A stretch of 64,000 nucleotides of DNA from Massilia atriviolacea (GTDB taxonomy: Bacteria; Pseudomonadota; Gammaproteobacteria; Burkholderiales; Burkholderiaceae_D): positions 501,018-565,017 of the forward strand of contig NZ_RXLQ01000001.1 of the NCBI RefSeq assembly GCF_003953935.1, given 5' to 3'. Positions within the stretch are counted from its first letter, which is position 1; each line of letters opens with the position of its first letter. The translations under genes were made by a program, and so were the position numbers. Positions 36,830-47,772 of this stretch are shown here, one piece after another. The notes under the pieces are model-generated. The model saw nothing but the letters and a program-made list of their open reading frames with translations. It did no database searches and was not told the DNA's origin.

Positions 36830-37918
36830 TTACTGCACACATTCGACTAGCACCTCGGCCAACTCGAACTCTACATGTTTTACAGCAGCATCAATGCGCT
36901 CCAGCAACGTGTCCACTGCACCGTAGCCCATCCTGCGTCGATAAGAAAGAATGTCGTTTGCGATGCCGTCGACGTTCTTCCAGTACATGATGTCATCGAG
37001 AAGGTGACGAGACCTGGCTAAATATCTGGCTTGACTTCCGTCGCCGAACGTTGAATGGATGTCTTTGGAAATTCTATAAAGCTTATGATCGTTGGTACCT
37101 ACCCAGTTTTCGAGAATTAGTTTTTTCCCGCCGACATCCAATGTTAATCCTATTTCATCGGCGAAATTCGATCCATTCAGCCAGAAAATATCCATCGCCC
37201 CGTTATAAGCGGCTAACCTGCATTTGGCCAAGGTCGACCATAACTTGGTAAAGTTTGCCTTGATGTCGCGGCGGCGGAGTTGCAAGGGCTCCGGCAGCTG
37301 ATTAATTTCGGTCGGAGTCAATGACCAAAAAGCAAATTTCGCCAACTCGAGTTCAAAAGCGTTAACGATCCCCAGCAATCCGATCATGCTGTATAAATAG
37401 CATTCGAAGCGCTGCTCGGGACGCATGTTCGGATAGCGCCGAGCTATGTTTTGCATTTGCAACAGTGCCACATAAGCGCAGCCGTAAGCAAGGCGATCTC
37501 CGTCGTCAAGGTGACCGAAGCTCACCTTCTTGTCCGTGGATGCCGGATCGTATGGACGATGGGTTGCCTCGATGTCATCCTGATGCCCGGGCCAAAAGCT
37601 GGAGCAAAAGTTCTCGTATGCCGTCTTGGCGAACCCTACCTTATTATCGGGCATTTCATTAACACCGATAGCGGTGAGACAAACAGGCGCCTGGGTCAGG
37701 ATCTCGACCAAGGGGAGCAATCCTACCTCTTCCGCGTCCGATCGTGACGGATTCGCTGGCAATTGCTCCATGCGCTGTATTGAGCAATTGTCCAAATTAA
37801 TCTGGATCAAACGGCCCGTTGCAAAAACACTTCTGGCGTATTGTGGCGTAAGGTCACGATGCTGCTCGAAACGATGACGACAAGGCTTGATAAAACGAAT
37901 TTCGTGATTTTCTCGCAT
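36830..37918 (-). CDS. hypothetical protein, 362 aa, atypically AT-rich
   Basis: I do not recognise this protein. It is soluble and mostly helical, with a hydrophobic central helix pair (YLYSMIGLLGIVNAFELELAKFAFW near residues 175-200) and charged ends. Base composition and codon use are clearly poorer in GC than in both neighbours, indicating recent acquisition. ATG 37918 is chosen because GGGGAAT lies about 9 bases upstream; the frame is open further but lacks a better start. It is convergent with the receiver-TPR gene and stands alone. Confidence 0.7.
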   Translation of the reverse strand: MRENHEIRFIKPCRHRFEQHRDLTPQYARSVFATGRLIQINLDNCSIQRMEQLPANPSRSDAEEVGLLPLVEILTQAPVCLTAIGVNEMPDNKVGFAKTAYENFCSSFWPGHQDDIEATHRPYDPASTDKKVSFGHLDDGDRLAYGCAYVALLQMQNIARRYPNMRPEQRFECYLYSMIGLLGIVNAFELELAKFAFWSLTPTEINQLPEPLQLRRRDIKANFTKLWSTLAKCRLAAYNGAMDIFWLNGSNFADEIGLTLDVGGKKLILENWVGTNDHKLYRISKDIHSTFGDGSQARYLARSRHLLDDIMYWKNVDGIANDILSYRRRMGYGAVDTLLERIDAAVKHVEFELAEVLVECVQ

Positions 37919-38072
37919 GATATCTATTCCCCATCCATCACCAGTGACGTACTCTGGGCAGCTCGATACGGCCGCCAACAGATCGATGAGTTACCGCCAT
38001 CTTGTCGGCATCGGCATGTCGAGAAGCCGCGTTCACACACCGCTCCGCGCTATCGATCGGTCCCGCCGAGTT

Positions 38073-38966
38073 TCAGCACTCGCGCGCCAGCGCCCCGCTC
38101 TTGCATGGTGTGGCGCTGGCCGGCGTGTGCAGCTTGAAGGCAGGTTCCTTGCGCGCCACCGGTTTCGCGGCGGCAGGCTTGGCCTTGGGAGCCGGCTTGG
38201 CTCCCGGCTTTGGGGTGGCCTTGGGCTTGGCGCCCGGCTTGAGCGGCAGGGCCGCCGGCTTTTTCTTCGCGCCCGCTTTGGCTGGCAGCGGCGCGACGGA
38301 TTTCTTTACCCCCGGCTTCACCGGCGCTTTTGCCTTGGGCGCCGGCTTTTTCGGAACGGCCACCGGCGCCTTGGCCTTGACGACGGGCTTGGCCGGCGCT
38401 GCCTTCTTCACCACGGCTGTGGCAAGCGGATGCACGGACTTCGGCGCTGGCGCAGGCTCGACCGGCTTTTTGACGACCGGCTTTTCCGGCTCGGGCGGCA
38501 GGACGACCAGCGGCGGCACCGGATCCGGCGCGGGCGTGATCCTGCCGGGCGGCGGCGAGGTGTTATCCGGTACCGGTTCGGACACTGCCGGAGGAACCGC
38601 GGCCGGCGGCGGCGTACCGGCCGCTTTGCGCGGCGCGGCGGGATCGAGCTTTGCGCTCATGGCCACGGCATGCATGGCATTGTCGACCTTGCGCTCGTTG
38701 TAGAACCAGAATCCGCCGCCGACCAGCGCCGCCAGCGCAAGCACACCACCGCCCCACGTTACCGCTGTGCCGATCCAGTTGCTCGCTGGCGGCTTTTGTT
38801 CCGGCAGGATACCCGACAACACCGGCGCCCCGGTCGGCTCGTCGGGCAACAGCGACGGCATCGGCGTCCTCGCAGGCGGTGCCGGCGGTGCGGGGTCGAA
38901 CGTCGCATCGTCCGGTGTCAGGCTCGGCTCGACCCGCCGAGGCCCATTTTGCTCATGTGATTCCAA
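38073..38966 (-). CDS. single-pass membrane protein with long Pro/Ala/Lys-rich tail
   Basis: A 297-residue protein of low complexity. A 63-residue Pro/Asp-rich N-terminus precedes one transmembrane helix (WIGTAVTWGGGVLALAALVGG, about 64-85). About 200 residues of Pro/Ala/Val/Lys repeats follow, the last 120 resembling histone-H1-like PAKAKAPVK motifs. Two Cys lie near the end (TPCKSGALAREC). The build (anchor plus extended basic tail) is like TonB- or FtsN-type spanning proteins, but no folded C-terminal domain is present. Function unknown. Confidence 0.7.
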   Translation of the reverse strand: MESHEQNGPRRVEPSLTPDDATFDPAPPAPPARTPMPSLLPDEPTGAPVLSGILPEQKPPASNWIGTAVTWGGGVLALAALVGGGFWFYNERKVDNAMHAVAMSAKLDPAAPRKAAGTPPPAAVPPAVSEPVPDNTSPPPGRITPAPDPVPPLVVLPPEPEKPVVKKPVEPAPAPKSVHPLATAVVKKAAPAKPVVKAKAPVAVPKKPAPKAKAPVKPGVKKSVAPLPAKAGAKKKPAALPLKPGAKPKATPKPGAKPAPKAKPAAAKPVARKEPAFKLHTPASATPCKSGALAREC

Positions 38967-39025
38967 AATCTAACCCTTATTGATCCGACACTAATTTGTG
39001 CACGAAGCCACAAGTGTAGCCAATA

Positions 39026-42000
39026 TTACAAACTTTTGGAGCACAAATCGCCAAATCCGCCGCCGCCGGGCGTTTCGATCACAAACAGGTCGCCCGCCGC
39101 CATCTCGGTTTTGCCGATGTGCGCCAGCTGCTCGACCGTGCCGTCGGCCCGCACCACGCTGTTGACGCCGCACGCGCCCGGTTCGCCGCCGGCCATGCCG
39201 AACGGCGCATGGATGCGGTTGTTCGACAGGATCGCCGCCGTCATCGGCTCCAGGAAGCGCACCTTGCGCACGCCGCCGTTACCCCCATGCCAGCGCCCCG
39301 CCCCGCCCGAGCCATGCCGGATTTCGTAGCTTTCGAGCCGCACCGGGAAGCGGAATTCGAGGATTTCGGGGTCGGTCAGGCGCGAATTGGTCATATTCGT
39401 CTGCACCACGTCGGTGCCGTCGAAGCCCTCGCCCGCGCCGGAGCCGCCGGAAATGGTTTCGTAATACTGGTACCGGGCGTTCCCGAAGGTGAAGTTGTTC
39501 ATCGTGCCCTGCGAGGCAGCCATCACGCCCAGCGCGCCATACAGGGTGTTGGTGATGCAGGTCGAGGTCTCCACATTGCCCGAGACGACAGACGCCGGAT
39601 AGTGCGGATTGAGCATGGAACCGGGCGGGATGATTACCTTGAGCGGTTTCAGGCAGCCCGCGTTGAGCGGAATCTCGTCGTCCACCAGGGTGCGGAACAC
39701 GTACAGTACCGCCGCCATGCACACCGCCGACGGCGCGTTGAAATTGTTCGCCAGTTGCGGCGAGGTGCCGGAAAAGTCGATCGTCGCGCTGCGCGCGGCC
39801 TGGTCGACCCGGATCGCCACCTGGATCTGCGCGCCGTTATCGAGCTGCGTGGTGAAGTCGCCATCCTTGAGCGCGCCAATCACGCGTCGCACCGCTTCCT
39901 CGGCGTTGTCCTGCACGTGGCCCATGTAGGCCTGCACCACGGCCAGTCCGAAGTGCGCGACCATCTTGCGCAGTTCGTCCACGCCCTTCTGGTTGGCCGC
40001 CACCTGCGCGCGCAGGTCGGCCATGTTCTGGTCGGGATTGCGCGCCGGGTAGCGCGCGCCGGACAGCAGCGCGCGCGCTTCGGCGTCGCGCAGCAGGCCG
40101 TCGGCGCCGTCGACCAGCTTGAAGTTATCGATCAACACGCCCTCCTGCTCGATGAAGACCGAGTCCGGCGGCATCGACCCCGGCGTGGTGCCGCCGATGT
40201 CGGCATGGTGGCCGCGCGAGCCGACGTAGAACAGGATCGCGCTCCCCGCTTCGTCGAACACCGGCGTGATCACCGTGACGTCGGGCAGGTGGGTGCCGCC
40301 GTGGTAAGGGTCGTTGAGCATGAAGACGTCGCCCTGGCGCATCCTGCCCGCGTTTTCGGTCATGACGGTCTTGATCGATTCGCCCATCGAGCCCAGATGC
40401 ACCGGCATGTGCGGGGCGTTGGCGATCAGGTTGCCGGCGGCGTCGAAAATCGCGCAGCTGAAGTCGAGCCGCTCCTTGATGTTGACCGAATACGCGGTGT
40501 TCTGCAGGCGCAGCCCCATTTGCTCGGCGATCGACATGAACAGGTTGTTGAATATCTCCAGCATCACCGGGTCGGCCGTGGTGCCGATGGCGCGCCGTTC
40601 GGGCATCGCCTCGATCCGCGTCAGCACCAGGTGATGATGCGGCGTGACCCTGGCCTGCCAGCCCAGTTCCACCACGGTGGTGGCGTTGTCCTCGGCGACG
40701 ATGGCCGGCCCCTTGATCACGTCGCCCGGGCGCATGTCGGCGCGCTTGTACAGGCCCGTGTTGTGCCACGAGTCGGCGCCGAACATGCGCACCGTCTCGC
40801 GCGCCTTGAGCGGCCCTTCGCGCGTGGCCTGCGGCGCCGGGCTCTCGGCCGGCGCGTCGGAAGCGCCGATGGCTTCGACCGACACCGCTTCGACCAGCAG
40901 CGCCTTGGACGGCATCAGGAACGAGAAGCGCTTCTTGTAGGCCGCTTCGAACTGGTTCTTCATGCGCTCGGGATTATCGAACAGGACGATGATGGCCGAG
41001 TCGGTGCCTTCGTAGCGCAGGTGCACGCGCCGCACCAGGCGGATGCGCGCGGCGGCCACGCCCTGGTGCCTCAGTTCCTTTGTCAGGCCGTCGCCCAGCG
41101 CGTTCAGGTAGCCGTCGAGCAGATCGGGCGTGGTGTCGGGCAGGCGCAGTTCGACCGCGCGCTCGCGCATGGCGCGCTGGTCGGCCAGGCCCATGCCGTA
41201 GGCCGACAGCACGCCGGCCAGCGAATGCACGAATACCGTCTTCATGCCGAGGGCGTCGGCCACCAGGCAAGCGTGCTGGCCGCCGGCGCCGCCGAAACTG
41301 GTGAGCGCGTAGTCGGTCACATCGTGCCCGCGCTGCACCGAGATCTGCTTGATCGCGTTGGCCATGTTCCCGACCGCGATCTGGATGAAGCCTTCGGCCA
41401 CCTGTTCCGGCGCCGGCGTGACGCCGGTGGCGGCGCCGATGCGCTGCGCCATGGCGAGGAACTGGGCGCGCACGCGCTCGACGTCGAGCGGCTGATTGGC
41501 GTCGGGGCCGAACAGGCGCGGAAAATGCGCCGGCTGGATTTTGCCCAGCATGACGTTGCAGTCGGTGACCGCGAGCGGCCCGCCGCGCCGGTAGCTGGCC
41601 GGCCCCGGATTGGCGCCGGCGCTGTCCGGTCCCACCCGATAGCGGCTGCCGTCGAAATGCAGCAGCGAGCCGCCGCCGGCGGCCACCGTGTGAATGCTCA
41701 TCATCGGGGCGCGCATGCGCACGCCGGCCACCTGGGTTTCGAACACGCGTTCGAATTCGCCCGAAAAATGCGACACGTCGGTCGAGGTGCCGCCCATGTC
41801 GAAGCCGATCACCTTGTCGAAGCCGGCCAGCTGGCTGGCGCGCGCCATGCCGACAATGCCGCCGGCGGGACCGGACAGGATGCTGTCCTTGCCCTGGAAC
41901 GCGCGGGCGTCGGTCAGGCCGCCGTTGGACTGCATGAACTGCAGGTTCACGCTCGGCATCTCGGCGGCCACCTGGTCGACGTAGCGGCGCAGGATCGGCG

Positions 42001-42640
42001 ACAGGTAGGCGTCGACCACGGTGGTGTCGCCGCGCGCGACGAGCTTCATCATCGGGCTCACTTCGTGCGAGACCGACACCTGCGTAAAGCCGATCGCGCG
42101 GGCGATGCGCGCGCACGCCGCTTCGTGGGCGCTGTAGCGGTAGCCGTGCATGAAGACGATGGCCAGCGAACGGGCGCCGTCGTCGTAGGCGGTCTGCAGG
42201 GCGGCGCGGGTGGCGTCGTCGTCGAGGGCGGTGAGCACGTCGCCATGGGCGCCCATGCGCTCGTCGATTTCCACCACGTGGCTGTACAGCAATTCCGGCA
42301 GCACGATATGACGATCGAACAATTTTGGCCGGTTCTGATACGCTATGCGCAGCGCGTCGCGAAAGCCACGCGTGATGGCCAGCGCCGTGCGTTCGCCTTT
42401 GCGTTCGAGCAAGGCATTGGTGGCAACCGTGGTGCCCATCTTGACGGCTTCGATGGCCTCGACCGGCATCGGCGCGTCGGCCGCGAGGCCGAGCAGATGG
42501 CGGATGCCGGCGACGGCGGCGTCGCTGTACTGTTCCGGATTCTCGGACAACAATTTATGGGTCACCAGGCTGCCGTCGGGCCGACGCGCCACGATGTCGG
42601 TAAATGTGCCGCCGCGATCGATCCAGAATTGCCAATCCAT
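39026..42640 (-). CDS. hydantoinase/5-oxoprolinase family protein, HyuA-HyuB fusion
   Basis: A 1204-residue ATP-dependent amidohydrolase of the oxoprolinase (OPLAH) type, which opens 5-oxoproline or hydantoin rings. The N-terminal half is HyuA-like ([16 protein letters not shown] at the start; [20 protein letters not shown] near 270; [18 protein letters not shown] near 440). The C-terminal half from about 690 is HyuB-like ([33 protein letters not shown]; end [10 protein letters not shown]). Length equals eukaryotic-type single-chain oxoprolinases. It is monocistronic and divergent from nnrDE, which suggests pyroglutamate salvage as a stand-alone task. Confidence 0.93.
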   Translation of the reverse strand: MDWQFWIDRGGTFTDIVARRPDGSLVTHKLLSENPEQYSDAAVAGIRHLLGLAADAPMPVEAIEAVKMGTTVATNALLERKGERTALAITRGFRDALRIAYQNRPKLFDRHIVLPELLYSHVVEIDERMGAHGDVLTALDDDATRAALQTAYDDGARSLAIVFMHGYRYSAHEAACARIARAIGFTQVSVSHEVSPMMKLVARGDTTVVDAYLSPILRRYVDQVAAEMPSVNLQFMQSNGGLTDARAFQGKDSILSGPAGGIVGMARASQLAGFDKVIGFDMGGTSTDVSHFSGEFERVFETQVAGVRMRAPMMSIHTVAAGGGSLLHFDGSRYRVGPDSAGANPGPASYRRGGPLAVTDCNVMLGKIQPAHFPRLFGPDANQPLDVERVRAQFLAMAQRIGAATGVTPAPEQVAEGFIQIAVGNMANAIKQISVQRGHDVTDYALTSFGGAGGQHACLVADALGMKTVFVHSLAGVLSAYGMGLADQRAMRERAVELRLPDTTPDLLDGYLNALGDGLTKELRHQGVAAARIRLVRRVHLRYEGTDSAIIVLFDNPERMKNQFEAAYKKRFSFLMPSKALLVEAVSVEAIGASDAPAESPAPQATREGPLKARETVRMFGADSWHNTGLYKRADMRPGDVIKGPAIVAEDNATTVVELGWQARVTPHHHLVLTRIEAMPERRAIGTTADPVMLEIFNNLFMSIAEQMGLRLQNTAYSVNIKERLDFSCAIFDAAGNLIANAPHMPVHLGSMGESIKTVMTENAGRMRQGDVFMLNDPYHGGTHLPDVTVITPVFDEAGSAILFYVGSRGHHADIGGTTPGSMPPDSVFIEQEGVLIDNFKLVDGADGLLRDAEARALLSGARYPARNPDQNMADLRAQVAANQKGVDELRKMVAHFGLAVVQAYMGHVQDNAEEAVRRVIGALKDGDFTTQLDNGAQIQVAIRVDQAARSATIDFSGTSPQLANNFNAPSAVCMAAVLYVFRTLVDDEIPLNAGCLKPLKVIIPPGSMLNPHYPASVVSGNVETSTCITNTLYGALGVMAASQGTMNNFTFGNARYQYYETISGGSGAGEGFDGTDVVQTNMTNSRLTDPEILEFRFPVRLESYEIRHGSGGAGRWHGGNGGVRKVRFLEPMTAAILSNNRIHAPFGMAGGEPGACGVNSVVRADGTVEQLAHIGKTEMAAGDLFVIETPGGGGFGDLCSKSL

Positions 42641-42753
42641 GTGCCGTCCTTAAATGAGTTTGGGATGGCGCATATTGTAGTGCCCATCCCGAAATTTTTA
42701 GCCAACACGTCTTGAAAATGGCGCAATATTAGCGCCTTTGCAACGGAGTTATG

Positions 42754-44238
42754 ATGAAATCACTGTTTAGCATCGCCGAAATCCGCAAGATCGAACACAG
42801 CTTGGCAGAAACGCTGCCGCCAGGCACGCTGATGCAGCGCGCCGGCGAAGCGGCCGCCAGTGCGGCGCGCGCCATGCTGAGCGGGCGCAAGATCCTGCTG
42901 CTGGCCGGCCCGGGCAACAACGGCGGCGACGCCCTCGAAGCGGCGGCCATCCTGGCCGGCCCGGACACCGACCTGGATGCCGAGGTGACGGTCCTGCATC
43001 GCCCCGGCTCGGCGCCGCCTTCGCCGGAAACGCAAAAAGCGCTGGCCCGCGCGCGCGCCAGCAAGGCGCACTTCGTCGATGCCCTGCCGCTCGGGCGCGA
43101 CTGGAGCCTGATCGTCGACGGCTTGTTCGGCATCGGCCTGGCGCGCCCGATCGAGGGCGACATGCGCGCGCTGGTCGAGGCCATCAACGCCCTGGGCCGG
43201 CCGGTACTGGCGCTCGACGTGCCGAGCGGGCTCGATGCCGATACCGGCGCCGTGATCGGACCCGATGGGGTGGCGATCCAGGCCACGCGCACGATTACCT
43301 TCATCGGCAACAAACCGGGCCTGCACACTTTCGAGGGACGCGATTACGCGGGCCAGGTGCAGGTGGCGCCGCTCGGCATCGATCCGGGCCAGCGCCCGCC
43401 GGCCGGCGCGCGCCTGAACGAGCCGGCGCTGTTCGCGCGCCACCTGGCGCCGCGCCGGCATAACAGCCACAAAGGCAGCTTCGGCGACGTGGCGGTGATC
43501 GGCGGCGCCAGGGGCATGGCCGGCGCGCCCTTGCTGTCGGCGCGCGCAGCATTGTTTGCCGGGGCCGGGCGGGTCTTCGTGGCGGCCATCGAGCCGGTCG
43601 GCGCGGTCGACTTCGTGCATCCCGAGATCATGCTGCGCGACGCGCAGGACTTCGACAGCGGCGCGGCCACACTGGTCATGGGCCCGGGCATGGGCGACTC
43701 GGTGACCGCGATGCGGGTGCTGTTCAAGGCACTCGAAGGCAAGGCGGCGCTGGTGCTCGACGCCGATGCGCTCAACCTGATCGCCGACAGTCCGGATTTG
43801 CAGGGGCGCCTGGCGCAGCGCGAGGCGCCGGCGATCGTCACGCCGCATCCGCTGGAAGCGGCGCGCCTGCTCGGCGTGACCAGCGCCGTGGTGCAGGGCG
43901 ACCGGCTGGCGGCGGCGCGCGAACTGGCATCGCGCCTGCATGCGGTGGTGGTGCTCAAGGGCTCGGGCACCGTGATCGCCGATGCCGACGGCGCGGTGGC
44001 GATCAATCCGACCGGGAATGCGGGGCTGGCCACGGCGGGCAGCGGCGATGTGCTGGCGGGGATCTGCGGCAGTCTGCTGGCGCAGGGCTGGGAGCCGCGC
44101 GAAGCGGCGTTGGGCGCCGTGTGGGTGCATGGCGCGGCGGCCGACCGGCTGGTGGCGCACGGCAGCGGGCCGATCGGCTTGACGGCGGGCGAGCTGCCGG
44201 CGGCGGCGCGCGCGGTGCTCAACGCGCTGGCGCGCTGA
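42754..44238 (+). CDS. nnr: bifunctional NAD(P)H-hydrate epimerase / ADP-dependent NAD(P)H-hydrate dehydratase
   Basis: A 494-residue metabolite-repair enzyme that restores damaged NAD(P)HX. The N-terminal YjeF-N epimerase domain (to about residue 210) has GPGNNGGDALEAA and VDGLFGIGLARPI. The C-terminal ribokinase-like dehydratase domain has HNSHKGSFGDVAVIGGARGM, VLKGSGTVIA and NPTGNAGLATAGSGDVLAGI. ATG 42754 is preferred over 42751 because GGAG then lies 5 bases upstream. It is convergent with the ybbA-like gene, only 11 bases apart. Confidence 0.95.
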   Translation: MKSLFSIAEIRKIEHSLAETLPPGTLMQRAGEAAASAARAMLSGRKILLLAGPGNNGGDALEAAAILAGPDTDLDAEVTVLHRPGSAPPSPETQKALARARASKAHFVDALPLGRDWSLIVDGLFGIGLARPIEGDMRALVEAINALGRPVLALDVPSGLDADTGAVIGPDGVAIQATRTITFIGNKPGLHTFEGRDYAGQVQVAPLGIDPGQRPPAGARLNEPALFARHLAPRRHNSHKGSFGDVAVIGGARGMAGAPLLSARAALFAGAGRVFVAAIEPVGAVDFVHPEIMLRDAQDFDSGAATLVMGPGMGDSVTAMRVLFKALEGKAALVLDADALNLIADSPDLQGRLAQREAPAIVTPHPLEAARLLGVTSAVVQGDRLAAARELASRLHAVVVLKGSGTVIADADGAVAINPTGNAGLATAGSGDVLAGICGSLLAQGWEPREAALGAVWVHGAAADRLVAHGSGPIGLTAGELPAAARAVLNALAR

Positions 44239-44249
44239 GAGACGCTCCC

Positions 44250-44955
<706 letters not shown>

Positions 44956-44966
<11 letters not shown>

Positions 44967-45588
44967 GCTTGTTTATCTCAAAAAATGGTCTGTTTGCGGG
45001 CTGCTGATGATGGCCGCCTCGGCGAGCGCCTATTCTGCACCAAAAACCGTGCTTGTGCTGGGCGACAGCCTCTCGGCCGAGTATGGACTGAACCGCGGCG
45101 CCGGCTGGGTCGCGCTGATGGAGCAGAAACTCAAGGCCGAAAAAGTCGATGCCGCCATCGTCAACGCCAGCATCAGCGGCGAGACCACCAGCGGCGGGCG
45201 CGCGCGCCTGCCCGCCCTGCTCACCCAGCACAAGCCCGACGTCGTGGTCATCGAACTGGGCGCCAACGACGGCCTGCGCGGCCTGCCGGTGCCGGCCGCC
45301 GAAGCGAACATGCGCACCATGATCGAGCTGGCGCAAAAGAACAAGGCGCGCGTGCTGCTGGTCGGCATGCGCATTCCGCCCAATTACGGACGTCAATACA
45401 CCGACAGCTTTTTCGGCATGTACAAGACGCTCTCCTCCAAGTACAAGACGCCGCTGGTGCCGTTCATGCTCGATGGCGTGGCCGACAAGCCGGCGCTGTT
45501 CCAGGCCGACCGCCTGCATCCGGCCGCCAACGCGCATCCGATCATCCTGGCGAATATCTGGCCGCACATCCTGCCACTGGTGAAATGA
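44956..45588 (+). CDS. tesA: arylesterase / multifunctional acyl-CoA thioesterase I (GDSL/SGNH hydrolase)
   Basis: A 210-residue secreted SGNH hydrolase. A signal peptide (about 1-30, LLMMAASASAYSA) precedes block I VLVLGDSLSAEYGL (nucleophilic Ser), block III ELGANDGLRG, and the catalytic Asp/His in ADRLHPAANAHPI. It hydrolyses acyl thioesters and small esters in the periplasm. ATG 44956 is favoured by GGAAGAG upstream; ATG 44965 is in frame. Its stop overlaps the region of the mnmH start, so the two are co-transcribed. Confidence 0.94.
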
Positions 45589-45590
45589 CA

Positions 45591-46643
45591 ATGAAATATC
45601 CCGCCCTCGACAATTTTGCGGACCTGCTGCCGCAGCTCGACCAGTTCGACTGCATCATCGATGCGCGCAGCGAATCCGAATTCGCGCTCGACCATCTTCC
45701 CGGCGCCATCAATTGCCCGGTGCTGAGCGACGCCGAGCGGGTGCGGGTCGGCACCATGTACAAGCAGATCGGCGCGTTCGAAGCCAAGAAGGTGGGCGCG
45801 GCGCTGGTATCGAAGAACATCGCGCGCCACATCGAGACGCTGTGGCTGGACAAGCCGAAGGAATGGCGTCCCCTGATTTACTGCTGGCGCGGCGGCAACC
45901 GCAGCGGTTCGATGGCGCTGATCCTGGCCAAGATCGGCTGGCCGTCGGTGCAGCTCGACGGCGGCTACAAAGCCTATCGCGCGCATGTCAGCGCGGCGCT
46001 GCTGGAGACGCCGCTGCCCGATTTCAAGGTCATCTGCGGCACCACCGGCAGCGGCAAGAGCCGCCTGCTGCAGGTGCTCGATTCGATCGGCGCGCAGGTG
46101 CTGGACCTGGAACAGCTGGCGGCGCACCGCGGTTCGGTACTGGGCAATTTGCCGAGCAAGCCGCAGCCATCGCAGAAAATGTTCGAGACGATGATCTGGG
46201 ACAAGCTGCGCAAGTTCGATCCGGCGCGGCCGGTGTTCGTCGAGTCCGAAAGCAAGAAGGTCGGCCAGCTGCGCGTGCCCGATGCGCTCATGAACAAGAT
46301 GCGCCAGTCGCCGTGCGTGTCGCTGACGCTGTCGCGGCCGAACCGGGTGCGCCTGCTGATGGAGGATTACGAGCATTTCACCAACAGTCCGGACACGCTC
46401 AATGCCCAGCTCGATTGCCTGACCCAGCTGCACGGGCGCGACAAGATCGACAGCTGGCACGCGCTGGCCAGCGGCGGGCAGATGCCGGTGCTGGTCGACG
46501 AACTGCTGGCGTCGCACTACGACCCGGCTTACCTGCGCTCGATCGACCGCAATTTCATCCAGGTCGGCAAGGCCGAGGTGGTGCAGCTGGACGACATCGG
46601 CGCGGACGATTTCCTGGCGGCGGCGCGGCGCCTGCACGCCTGA
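45591..46643 (+). CDS. mnmH: tRNA 2-selenouridine synthase
   Basis: A 350-residue two-domain enzyme that converts 2-thiouridine at the wobble position of tRNAs to 2-selenouridine through a geranylated intermediate. The N-terminal rhodanese domain carries the active Cys C98 in YCWRGGNRSGS. A P-loop domain follows (GTTGSGKS at 150-157). ATG 45591 is chosen for its spacing from GGTGA; ATG 45585 overlaps the tesA stop and is possible. A selenophosphate synthase is not in the window. Confidence 0.93.
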   Translation: MKYPALDNFADLLPQLDQFDCIIDARSESEFALDHLPGAINCPVLSDAERVRVGTMYKQIGAFEAKKVGAALVSKNIARHIETLWLDKPKEWRPLIYCWRGGNRSGSMALILAKIGWPSVQLDGGYKAYRAHVSAALLETPLPDFKVICGTTGSGKSRLLQVLDSIGAQVLDLEQLAAHRGSVLGNLPSKPQPSQKMFETMIWDKLRKFDPARPVFVESESKKVGQLRVPDALMNKMRQSPCVSLTLSRPNRVRLLMEDYEHFTNSPDTLNAQLDCLTQLHGRDKIDSWHALASGGQMPVLVDELLASHYDPAYLRSIDRNFIQVGKAEVVQLDDIGADDFLAAARRLHA

Positions 46644-46817
46644 CATCGCCGTTGCACGACGATCCTGGACGATGCGAATGGCAAATTTCGCTGAAGTTCG
46701 GGACGGCGATTCCGGAAGCGCTCGACGACGCCGTCTGTTGTCGGGATTTGCTCGCGCAGCCGCCGTCGACAAGAAAGCCGCACACCTCGTCCGCCTAGCG
46801 CGGTTTTTGCTGTAGTG

Positions 46818-47582
46818 TCATTGTCCAGTTCTGTCGCCGGCGTTCAGCAGATGCCGGAACGTCGGTTCGATATTCTTCGAGTGCAGGAAACGCACGATGT
46901 CTTCCAGCGTGGCGTCGCGCAGCAGCAGCCCATCGGGCGCGCTGGCGGCCGGGAGACCCGCTGGCGCGCTGGCGGGGGTCGCCGCGCCATGCGCTTGCCC
47001 GAGCACCTCCAGGGCCTGGCGGAACTGGGCGGCGCCGATCCGCTCCAGGCGTTCCAGCAACGCTGCCTGGGCCGCCAGCGGCGGCGCCATCTCCAGGCCC
47101 GATTCGTCGGCGAACGCGGCGCCCAGCCCCGCATCGATGAAGGCGGCCCACTTGCCGCTCTGCGGGTCGCGGCAAGGCGGCAATTCCACCGCCGCGCCGG
47201 CCGCGTCGGAAAACGACGCCATGCCGGGCACGTAAGCCTTGCGGACCAGTTCGAAAAAGGTCCGGGCCTGCGCGATGGGCACCGGCGCTTCCAGCGACAT
47301 CCACAGATAGTAGCCATTCGAACCGGAAATGCTCACCGCAGGCGCGGGGAAGCCGTGCTCGGACTGGACCGCATTCGCCACCGTGCACAGGTCGGTCCAG
47401 TGCTGCGCCTCGTCCGCGCCGGATTGCTTGCGAAAGGGAATGACAAGCGCACGCGTCATGCCCGCCTCCACCAGGTCGACCGGCAGGGCGTGATTGCCAC
47501 CGCGGCGCTGCGCAAGCGACTCCGGCGACAAGGCCCCGGCGGGGAGGTACAAGCGGCTCAGTTCCAACATCATTTTCTGCAT
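46818..47582 (-). CDS. hypothetical protein with a degenerate primase-polymerase (AEP)-like core
   Basis: A 254-residue protein. Residues about 40-110 resemble the archaeo-eukaryotic primase module of TOTE-type proteins: where those have a LAIDFD strand, this has LVIPFRK, and the SGNGAHVW(I/V)FF-EPVPAALAR stretch appears as SGSNGYYLWMSLEAPVPIAQAR (read in two parts). The metal-binding Asp pair and the His are thus absent, implying no polymerase activity. The C-terminal 120 residues are Ala-rich and end in a helical LLLRDATLEDIVRFLHSK. AAGGA precedes the ATG. It is divergent from the 743-residue unknown. The family assignment is tentative. Confidence 0.55.
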   Translation of the reverse strand: MQKMMLELSRLYLPAGALSPESLAQRRGGNHALPVDLVEAGMTRALVIPFRKQSGADEAQHWTDLCTVANAVQSEHGFPAPAVSISGSNGYYLWMSLEAPVPIAQARTFFELVRKAYVPGMASFSDAAGAAVELPPCRDPQSGKWAAFIDAGLGAAFADESGLEMAPPLAAQAALLERLERIGAAQFRQALEVLGQAHGAATPASAPAGLPAASAPDGLLLRDATLEDIVRFLHSKNIEPTFRHLLNAGDRTGQ

Positions 47583-47772
47583 CTGTTTCCTTCAAGCGGA
47601 CAGGCCACGCGGCGTAGCCAGTGCCGCATTCTGCCACAGCGCGCCGCCATTGCGTCCGCCGCAAGCTATCAGATCTGTAGTGAGCAAATCATGGCTTTCA
47701 TGACATTGCCGGTGGCGCGCCCGCGCGCCCGGGCCTACGTTGGGATCTCAGACCAACAACAAAGGAGCCGCG

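Noticed and set aside
39119..42715. 1198-codon open frame on the plus strand
   Set aside because: Antisense shadow of the oxoprolinase gene, no coherent domains.
46644..46817. Gene between mnmH and the primase-like gene
   Set aside because: Short overlapping frames without start signals or coherent sequence; probably plain intergenic DNA.
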